This document shows, in pieces, positions 1 through 4,715 of a DNA stretch of 6,700 nucleotides. The position numbers and the translations under genes are program-made. The notes beneath the pieces are model-generated. The model searched no databases and was not told where the DNA came from. It was given only the letters and a program-made list of their open reading frames with translations. Within the stretch, counting starts at the first letter, position 1. Every line of letters begins with the position of its first letter. The stretch is from Acidicaldus organivorans (GTDB taxonomy: Bacteria; Pseudomonadota; Alphaproteobacteria; Acetobacterales; Acetobacteraceae): the NCBI GenBank assembly GCA_000759655.1, contig KN173907.1, forward strand, positions 6,102-12,801, written 5' to 3'.

Positions 1-39
1 GTCGGTCAATAAACTCGGAACCAAGGGCCACGGCCCGGC

Positions 40-44
40 GGAGG
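40..44 (+). promoter_or_regulatory. Ribosome binding site of paaA
   Basis: A GGAGG box lies 5 bases before the ATG at 50. It supports that start over any upstream one: the reading frame is open back to the window edge, but it contains no ATG, GTG or TTG codon between the edge and position 50. An ATG at 45 is in another frame. No promoter can be judged, because only 49 bases precede the gene. Confidence 0.75.
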
Positions 45-49
45 ATGCG

Positions 50-1039
50 ATGTATGCCCAGATGATCAAGGCCGGCGCGGTCAAGCCGCGTGAGGACATG
101 ACCGAAGAGGAGCGCGCCTTTCAGGAGCGCATCGACCGCGGCGAGAAGATCGAGCCCAAGGACTGGATGCCGGAGGGCTACCGGCGCACCCTCATCCGCC
201 AGATCGGCCAGCACGCCCATTCCGAAGTGGTGGGCCAGCTCCCCGAGGGCAACTGGATCACCCGCGCCCCCACCCTCGAGCGCAAGGCGATCCTGATCGC
301 CAAGGTCCAGGATGAGGCGGGGCATGGGCTCTATCTCTATTCGGCCGCCGAGACGCTCGGGGTGAGCCGCGACGAGCTCATCGAGAAACTCCTCGACGGC
401 ACCATGAAATATTCCTCGATCTTCAATTACCCGACCCTCACCTGGGCCGATATCGGGGCGATCGGCTGGCTGGTCGATGGCGCGGCGATCATGAACCAGG
501 TCGCCCTGCAGCGCACCTCCTATGGGCCTTACGCGCGGGCCATGGTGCGCATCTGCAAGGAAGAGAGTTTCCACCAGCGCCAGGGCTACGCCATCATGAT
601 GGCGCTCGCCCGCGGCAGCGCCGCCCAGCGCGCCATGGCGCAGGATGCGCTCAACCGCTTCTGGTACCCCTCGCTCATGATGTTCGGCCCGCCCGACCAG
701 GATTCGGTGCACACCGCCCAGTCGATGGCCTGGAAGATCAAGGTCGCCACCAATGACGAGCTCCGCCAGAAATTCGTCGATCAGACCGTGCCGCAGGCGG
801 AATATCTCGGGCTCACCATCCCCGATCCCAACCTCAAATGGAATGCGGAAAAGAACGGCTATGACTTCACCCCGCCCGACTGGGAGGAATTCTATCAGGT
901 GATCGCCGGCAACGGGCCCTGCAACCGCGACCGCATGGCGGCGCGCCGCAAGGCCTGGGAGGAAGGCGCTTGGTTCCGTGAGGCGCTCGTCGCGCATGCC
1001 GAAAAAGAGTCGCGGCGCGGGACGCGGGCGGCGGCCTGA
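50..1039 (+). CDS. paaA: 1,2-phenylacetyl-CoA epoxidase, catalytic subunit PaaA
   Basis: PaaA is the di-iron catalytic subunit of the cytoplasmic multicomponent oxygenase that turns phenylacetyl-CoA into its 1,2-epoxide using O2 and electrons from PaaE. The 329-residue product resembles E. coli PaaA along its whole length. It has an N-terminal extension of about 17 residues that begins MYAQM, a form I recall from other proteobacterial PaaA proteins. Ferritin-like helices carry the expected ligands: Glu59 in HAHSE, Glu89 and His92 in DEAGH, Asp143 in WLVDGAA, and Glu172 and His175 in KEESFH. Subtracting 17 gives the E. coli ligand numbers 42, 72, 75, 126, 155 and 158 as I remember them. Other hallmarks are [17 protein letters not shown] (64-80), [16 protein letters not shown] (121-136) and [11 protein letters not shown] (155-165). 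The ATG at 50 is preceded by GGAGG. The gene ends 14 bases before paaB and is the first complete gene of the operon in view. No defect is visible. Confidence 0.98.
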   Translation: MYAQMIKAGAVKPREDMTEEERAFQERIDRGEKIEPKDWMPEGYRRTLIRQIGQHAHSEVVGQLPEGNWITRAPTLERKAILIAKVQDEAGHGLYLYSAAETLGVSRDELIEKLLDGTMKYSSIFNYPTLTWADIGAIGWLVDGAAIMNQVALQRTSYGPYARAMVRICKEESFHQRQGYAIMMALARGSAAQRAMAQDALNRFWYPSLMMFGPPDQDSVHTAQSMAWKIKVATNDELRQKFVDQTVPQAEYLGLTIPDPNLKWNAEKNGYDFTPPDWEEFYQVIAGNGPCNRDRMAARRKAWEEGAWFREALVAHAEKESRRGTRAAA

Positions 1040-1053
1040 GCAGGGAGGCCGCG

Positions 1054-1341
1054 ATGTCGCGCAAGGACTGGCCTCTGTTCGAAGTCTTCATCCGCGGTCA
1101 GCACGGGCTCAACCACCGCCATGTCGGCTCATTGCACGCCCCGGACGCCAAGACCGCGCTCCTTTACGCGCGCGACGTCTATACGCGGCGCAATGAGGGG
1201 GTGAGCATCTGGGTGGTGAAGTCGAGCGACATCACCGCCTCCTCGCCCGAAGACCAGGGCCCCTTCTTCGATCCGTCCAATACCAAGATCTACCGCCATC
1301 CGACTTTCTTCGACATTCCCGAAGAAGCGGGACCGATGTGA
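1054..1341 (+). CDS. paaB: 1,2-phenylacetyl-CoA epoxidase, structural subunit PaaB
   Basis: PaaB is the small non-catalytic subunit that bridges PaaA-PaaC heterodimers in the phenylacetyl-CoA epoxidase. The product has 95 residues, the usual PaaB size. Family-typical segments are visible: WPLFEVFIRGQHGLNHRHVG (6-25), then HAPDAKTALLYARDVYTRRNEG (from residue 28), SIWVVKSSDI (51-60) and DPSNTKIYRHPTFFDIP (73-89). There is no signal peptide or membrane segment, as expected for a cytoplasmic protein. AGGGAGG at 1042-1048 lies 5 bases before the ATG, a strong ribosome binding site. The gene starts 14 bases after the paaA stop and ends 7 bases before the paaC ATG, so translation is probably coupled. 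Nothing unusual is seen. Confidence 0.97.
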   Translation: MSRKDWPLFEVFIRGQHGLNHRHVGSLHAPDAKTALLYARDVYTRRNEGVSIWVVKSSDITASSPEDQGPFFDPSNTKIYRHPTFFDIPEEAGPM

Positions 1342-1348
1342 GGCGGCG

Positions 1349-2146
1349 ATGACCAGCACCCTCACCGTCACCCGTCTGGAATTACCCCCGTCTCCCGAGG
1401 CGCGGCTCGCCGCTTATGCGCTGGCGCTCGGCGATGATGCGCTGATCCTTGGGCAAAGGCTTTCCGAGTGGATCGGGCACACGCCGGTGCTCGAAGAGGA
1501 CATCGCGATCGCCAACACCGCCCTCGACCTCATTGGCCGGGCCAAACTCTGGCTCGAACTTGCGGGATCGCTTGGCGAGGAGAAACGTTCGGCCGACGAG
1601 CTCGCCTTCCTCCGCGACGCATGGGATTTCCGCAACCTTCTCCTCGTCGAGCTTCCCAACGGCGATTATGGCCGCACCCTGCTCCGCGAGTTCCTCTTCG
1701 ATGCGTTCGAAGTGGAGCGGCTTGCTGCGCTCGCCCGCTCGCCCGAGCCGAGGCTTGCCGAGATCGCCGCCAAGGCCGAGCGTGAGGCGCGTTATCACGT
1801 GGCACGCACCGGTGATCTCGTCATCCGTCTCGGCGACGGAACGGAAGAAAGCCACGCCCGCATGCAGAACGCGCTCGAGGATCTCTGGCCCTATGTCGGG
1901 GAGATGTTCCTCACCGACGAACTCGATGCCGCCCTGAGCGGGGCGGGGCTCGCCCCCGATCCCGCTGCGCTGCGTCCCGCCTGGGAGCGGCGGGTGGGCG
2001 AGGTGCTGGAAGCGGCCACGCTCACCGCCCCGTCCTCCACCTTCACCCATCGCGGCGGGCGGCGCGGGGTGCATACCGAGCATCTCGGCCACCTGCTTGC
2101 CGAGATGCAGTTCCTCCAGCGCGCCTATCCCGGCGGCACCTGGTGA
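1349..2146 (+). CDS. paaC: 1,2-phenylacetyl-CoA epoxidase, structural subunit PaaC
   Basis: PaaC is a ferritin-fold partner of PaaA. It forms the heterodimer with the catalytic subunit but does not itself carry the working di-iron site. The 265-residue product aligns with E. coli PaaC: LALGDDALILGQRLSEWIGH (25-44), TALDLIGRAKLWL (57-69), FRNLLLVELPNGDY (94-107), KAEREARYHVARTGD (142-156), and a C-terminal HTEHLGHLLAEMQFLQRAYPG (from residue 242). The N-terminus is about 17 residues longer than the E. coli protein; whether those residues are used is not certain. The ATG at 1349 lies 7 bases after the paaB stop. The GAGGCGG immediately upstream, overlapping that stop, is a plausible ribosome binding site. 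The last codons abut paaD, where GTGA at 2143-2146 overlaps the stop codon. Confidence 0.97.
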   Translation: MTSTLTVTRLELPPSPEARLAAYALALGDDALILGQRLSEWIGHTPVLEEDIAIANTALDLIGRAKLWLELAGSLGEEKRSADELAFLRDAWDFRNLLLVELPNGDYGRTLLREFLFDAFEVERLAALARSPEPRLAEIAAKAEREARYHVARTGDLVIRLGDGTEESHARMQNALEDLWPYVGEMFLTDELDAALSGAGLAPDPAALRPAWERRVGEVLEAATLTAPSSTFTHRGGRRGVHTEHLGHLLAEMQFLQRAYPGGTW

Positions 2147-2154
2147 GGCAGGAG

Positions 2155-2679
2155 ATGGTGGACGAGGCGGAAAAAGAGGCCGCGGCACGCCCCTCCCTCG
2201 ATGAGGTGCGGGCCTGGCTCGCCGAGGTGCCGGATCCCGAGATCCCGGTGCTGTCGGTGCTTGATCTCGGCATCGTGCGCGATCTCGCCTGGGACGGCGA
2301 TACCCTCGTTGTTGCCCTCACGCCCACCTACACCGCCTGCCCGGCCACCTCCGTCATCGCGCTCGACATCGAGGCCGCGCTTGCCGCGCATGGCATCCGC
2401 GCCATCCGCATCGAACGCCGCCTCAGCCCGCCCTGGACCACCGAGTGGATCACGCCGGAAGGACGCGAGAAACTCCGCGCCTACGGGATCGCCCCGCCGC
2501 TTGCCGGGGTTGGCGTCGAGCGTCTGGCGCGGCTTTCCGGCAAGGCGGGCGGCGTGGTCTGCCCACATTGCGGCTCAAACGAGACCGAAATGATCAGCGC
2601 CTTCGGCTCGACCCCGTGCAAGGCGGCATTCCGCTGCCGCGCCTGCGGCGAGCCCTTCGATTATTTCAAATGTCACTGA
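2155..2679 (+). CDS. paaD: Phenylacetate degradation accessory protein PaaD (MIP18/DUF59 family with zinc ribbon)
   Basis: PaaD is encoded with the epoxidase and is needed for phenylacetate degradation. Its MIP18-like (DUF59) fold is shared with iron-sulfur assembly factors, so a role in maturing the metal centres of the epoxidase or its reductase is the usual inference. From the ATG at 2155 the product has 174 residues. The MIP18 domain covers about 15-95, with DPEIPVLSVLDLGIVRDL (27-44) and PTYTACPAT (57-65, Cys62). The C-terminus is a zinc-ribbon-like region: CPHC at 136-139, STPCKAAF around Cys155, CRAC at 161-164, and the ending PFDYFKCH. The start is uncertain. A GTG at 2143 overlaps the paaC stop as GTGA and would add four residues, but it has no clear ribosome binding site. 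The GTG at 2158 has AGGAG (2150-2154) 3 bases upstream. The ATG at 2155 has AGG (2146-2148) 6 bases upstream. Confidence 0.95.
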   Translation: MVDEAEKEAAARPSLDEVRAWLAEVPDPEIPVLSVLDLGIVRDLAWDGDTLVVALTPTYTACPATSVIALDIEAALAAHGIRAIRIERRLSPPWTTEWITPEGREKLRAYGIAPPLAGVGVERLARLSGKAGGVVCPHCGSNETEMISAFGSTPCKAAFRCRACGEPFDYFKCH

Positions 2680-2711
2680 AAACGACCATGGAAATGTCCG
2701 AGAAAATGACC
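2668..2711 (+). repeat. Imperfect direct repeat, two 20-base copies, 24-base period
   Basis: Copy 1 at 2668-2687 and copy 2 at 2692-2711 match at 16 of 20 positions (shared ends AAATGTC and GACC, shared core GAAAA), with 4 bases between them. Copy 1 spans the last two paaD codons and its stop; copy 2 lies in the paaD-paaE gap. The stretch is richer in A than its GC-rich surroundings. A local duplication is the simplest explanation; a paired protein-binding site is possible but unsupported. Confidence 0.5.
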
Positions 2712-2772
2712 GGGAGCGGGGTGCCCTCACCGATCCGTCCTTGCCTCTCATCCTTTGCGGAGATGATCTGAC

Positions 2773-3852
2773 GTGAGCCGGTTTTATCCCCTTGAGGTGA
2801 CCGCGCTGCGCCGCGAGACGCGCGATGCGGTGGTGATCACGCTGAGCCCGCGCCCCGAGGATCGCGGCCATTTCGGCTTCGTCCCCGGCCAGTATCTCAC
2901 CCTGCGCCACGTGATCGACGGCGAGGAAATGCGCCGCTGCTACTCGATCTGTTCGGGTCCGGGGGAGCCCTTGCAGATCGCCGTCAAGCGGGTGGCGGGC
3001 GGGGTCTTCTCCACATTCGCCAACGAGGGGCTCGCGCCCGGCATGACGCTCGAGGCGATGCCGCCCGAGGGGCGCTTCACTGTGCCGATCGAGGCGGAGA
3101 CGCCGCGCCATTATGCGGCGATCGCCGCGGGCTCCGGCATCACCCCGGTGCTCGCCATCCTCAAGGCGGCGATGGCCCGCTCGCCGCGTTCCGCCTTCAC
3201 TCTGGTCTATGCCAATCGCGAGCTTTCCACGATCATGTTCCGCGAGGAACTGGAGGCGCTCAAGAACACCCATCTCGAACGGTTCTCCCTCCTTCACGTG
3301 CTGAGTGCCGGGCATCAGGAGATCCCGCTCCTTTCGGGACGGCTCGATGAGCCGAAGCTCACCGAGCTGTTCCGCCTCTGGATCGATCCGGCGAGCGTCG
3401 ATTTCCTCCTCCTCTGCGGACCCGAGGGACTGATGCTCACGGCTGCCGCCTCGGCCCGCGCGCATGGGATCGAGGAGAACCGCATCAAGTTCGAGCTCTT
3501 TGCCTCGGGTCGGCCGGGCCGCCTGCGCCCGGCGCCCAAACCGTCAACGGGAGTGAGCGCCGGGCGGAGCGGGATGCACGAAGCGGAGATCATCCTCGAT
3601 GGGGTGAGCCATCGCCTCACCCTCCGCGGCGAGGAGACGAGCCTGCTCGATGCGGCGCTCGCCGCCGGTGTGGATGCGCCTTATGCCTGCAAGGCCGGCG
3701 TGTGCTCGACGTGCCGCGGACGGGTGCTGGAGGGCGAGGTCGAAATGGTCGCCAACCACGCTCTCGAGGATTACGAGGTCCGGCAGGGCTATGTGCTCAC
3801 CTGCCAGTCCCATCCGCGGAGTGCGCGGGTGGTGGTGAGCTATGATCAGTGA
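2773..3852 (+). CDS. paaE: 1,2-phenylacetyl-CoA epoxidase, reductase subunit PaaE
   Basis: PaaE is the NAD(P)H-dependent flavo-iron-sulfur reductase that supplies electrons to the PaaA di-iron centre. The 359-residue product has the expected order of domains. An FAD-binding domain covers about 1-105, with GQYLTLR (39-45) and the flavin motif RCYS (55-58). An NAD(P)-binding domain covers about 112-235, with AGSGITPVLAI (119-129) and CGPEG (215-219). After a Pro/Gly/Arg-rich linker (about 247-268) comes a plant-type [2Fe-2S] domain with cluster cysteines Cys306, Cys311, Cys314 and Cys344 (CKAGVCSTC, then TCQSHP). The start is a GTG at 2773, the first possible start after an in-frame TGA at 2764. 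CGGAG at 2758-2762 lies 10 bases upstream, so initiation may be weaker than for paaA or paaB. It is separated from paaD by 93 bases, the first real gap in the operon, and its stop overlaps the ribosome binding site of the next gene. Confidence 0.97.
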   Translation: MSRFYPLEVTALRRETRDAVVITLSPRPEDRGHFGFVPGQYLTLRHVIDGEEMRRCYSICSGPGEPLQIAVKRVAGGVFSTFANEGLAPGMTLEAMPPEGRFTVPIEAETPRHYAAIAAGSGITPVLAILKAAMARSPRSAFTLVYANRELSTIMFREELEALKNTHLERFSLLHVLSAGHQEIPLLSGRLDEPKLTELFRLWIDPASVDFLLLCGPEGLMLTAAASARAHGIEENRIKFELFASGRPGRLRPAPKPSTGVSAGRSGMHEAEIILDGVSHRLTLRGEETSLLDAALAAGVDAPYACKAGVCSTCRGRVLEGEVEMVANHALEDYEVRQGYVLTCQSHPRSARVVVSYDQ

Positions 3853-3857
3853 GGAGG
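3852..3857 (+). promoter_or_regulatory. Ribosome binding site that fixes the start of the PaaA-like gene
   Basis: AGGAGG starts on the last base of the paaE stop codon and lies 5 bases before the ATG at 3863. This perfect box favours the ATG at 3863 over an in-frame ATG at 3842, which sits inside paaE and would add seven residues. The overlap with the paaE stop suggests that ribosomes finishing paaE re-initiate here. Confidence 0.75.
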
Positions 3858-3862
3858 GGCGG

Positions 3863-4618
3863 ATGAGCGGCAGCATGGGGATCGAGGACTATCTCGCCGC
3901 TGGGGGACAGCTCACCTCTCCGGCCAATGTGCCGCCGCGTTACCGCGGTGAATTACTGCGGCTGATGGCAAGCTTCGTCGATAGCGAGCTTGCCGCCTCC
4001 GCCGGTTTCGCTACCGTCATCAATACCGCCCCTTCCACCGAAAGCCGCATCGCCGCCTGCCGGATCGTGCTCGAGAAGGCCGAACACGCCGGGCGGGTGC
4101 TCGCCCTGATGGGTGATTTCGGAGCCGATACCAAACGGTATGAGACACACCATGACTGGGCGGCGCGGCTTCCTCGCGAGGCCGATCTTGGCGCGGCGCG
4201 CTGGGGCGGGGACATGCGGCTTTCCGTCTTTCATTACCCGCTCGAAGGATGGGCGGATGCGGTGGTGATGAACGTGTTGATGGGGCTGGCGAGCGCCATC
4301 CAGCTCGACGAATTGGGCCGCGCCTCTTACGCGCCCTTTGCCGAGGCGATACGCGAGATCGCCCCCCGCGAACGGGCCCACACGAGGCTCGGCGTCAAGG
4401 CCTTGCCCGAGCTCCTGGCCGATGCGAAAACGCGGCGCGAGGTCGAAGCCTCGGTGCGTTACTGGCGGCCGCGGGTGGCGGCGACGTTCGGACACGCGGG
4501 CTCGGCGCGGTTCGCTCTGCTCCGCCGTTTCGGTCTGCGCCAGCGGCCCAACGAGGCGCTGCTCGCTTTGTGGGAGGCCGAACTCCGCGAGAAGCTCGGT
4601 CCCTACGGGCTCGTCTGA
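3863..4618 (+). CDS. PaaA-like ferritin-fold protein of unknown role, phenylacetic acid catabolic family
   Basis: This 251-residue protein is a divergent paralogue of PaaA; its function is not known to me. It parallels PaaA closely. DSE (Glu42) matches HSE (Glu59), with 33 residues to the next conserved His in both. SVFHYPLEGWADAVV (121-135) matches [35 protein letters not shown] (154-173) matches [20 protein letters not shown], again with equal spacing. About 15 extra residues lie between His75 and the FHYP segment. Of the six positions matching PaaA iron ligands, four are kept (Glu42, His75, Glu170, His173) and two differ (Lys72 for Glu, Gly141 for Asp). Glu71, Glu74, Asp149 and Glu150 are nearby acidic residues. 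It is not PaaC: it lacks the HTEHLG and AEMQ C-terminus. Coupling to paaE and its place before paaZ tie it to phenylacetate use, perhaps as an extra subunit, an assembly factor or a separate oxygenase. I have a vague memory of similar proteins in other alphaproteobacteria, so the family is probably conserved but poorly characterised. Confidence 0.88.
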   Translation: MSGSMGIEDYLAAGGQLTSPANVPPRYRGELLRLMASFVDSELAASAGFATVINTAPSTESRIAACRIVLEKAEHAGRVLALMGDFGADTKRYETHHDWAARLPREADLGAARWGGDMRLSVFHYPLEGWADAVVMNVLMGLASAIQLDELGRASYAPFAEAIREIAPRERAHTRLGVKALPELLADAKTRREVEASVRYWRPRVAATFGHAGSARFALLRRFGLRQRPNEALLALWEAELREKLGPYGLV

Positions 4619-4633
4619 GCGAAAGGACATGGA

Positions 4634-4681
4634 GAAAAAAAAGGAAGCGCCGTTGTGTCGGGTGCGCCTTCTCGTTTTTTC
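4634..4681 (+). terminator. Candidate intrinsic terminator or attenuator between the PaaA-like gene and paaZ
   Basis: An interrupted hairpin can be drawn here. GCGCC (4647-4651) pairs with GGTGC (4661-4665), including one G-U pair, around a 9-base loop. AAGG (4641-4644) pairs with CCTT (4667-4670). The A-run behind G4634 can pair with the T-run 4675-4680 and C4681. Six T's follow the GC part of the stem after CTCG. The A-run on the left arm means the structure could also act on the minus strand. The stem has an AA/G internal loop and the T-run is 4 bases from the stem, so it is not a textbook terminator. It lies between two genes of the same pathway, so partial termination is more likely than a true operon end. 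Confidence 0.45.
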
Positions 4682-4701
4682 GTCTGGTTGATTTCGGGGG
4701 G

Positions 4702-4708
4702 GAAAGGG
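4702..4708 (+). promoter_or_regulatory. Ribosome binding site region of paaZ
   Basis: A purine-rich stretch ending GAAAGGG, directly behind a run of seven G's (4696-4702), lies 7 bases before the paaZ ATG at 4716. It is a reasonable but not perfect Shine-Dalgarno sequence. Only 35 bases separate the T-run of the upstream hairpin from the paaZ start, and I see no convincing promoter in them. Confidence 0.5.
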
Positions 4709-4715
4709 TTCAACG

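Noticed and set aside
1..12. Possible last codons of an upstream gene ending in TAA at 10-12
   Set aside because: Only three codons precede the stop, which is not enough to support a coding claim. Another frame is also open to the left edge.
1382..2188. 268-codon minus-strand frame opposite paaC
   Set aside because: It is a shadow of paaC: it covers the same bases, its product is Gly/Arg/Glu-rich with no family resemblance, and the + strand protein matches PaaC from end to end.
2712..2772. Possible internal promoter for paaE
   Set aside because: I found no pair of -35 and -10 like boxes at proper spacing. The region is short and sits inside a co-directional operon.
2575..3465. 296-codon minus-strand frame across the end of paaD and most of paaE
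   Set aside because: It crosses a gene boundary in antisense, has biased Arg/Gly composition and no motif, and is explained by GC-rich codon use in paaE.
3953..4630. 225-codon minus-strand frame opposite the PaaA-like gene
   Set aside because: The + strand product has clear alignment to PaaA with conserved spacing, while the minus-strand product shows no known features.
4696..4702. Run of seven G's before paaZ as a phase-variation tract
   Set aside because: The run is short and non-coding, it sits in the ribosome binding region, and nothing else suggests slippage control of a catabolic gene.
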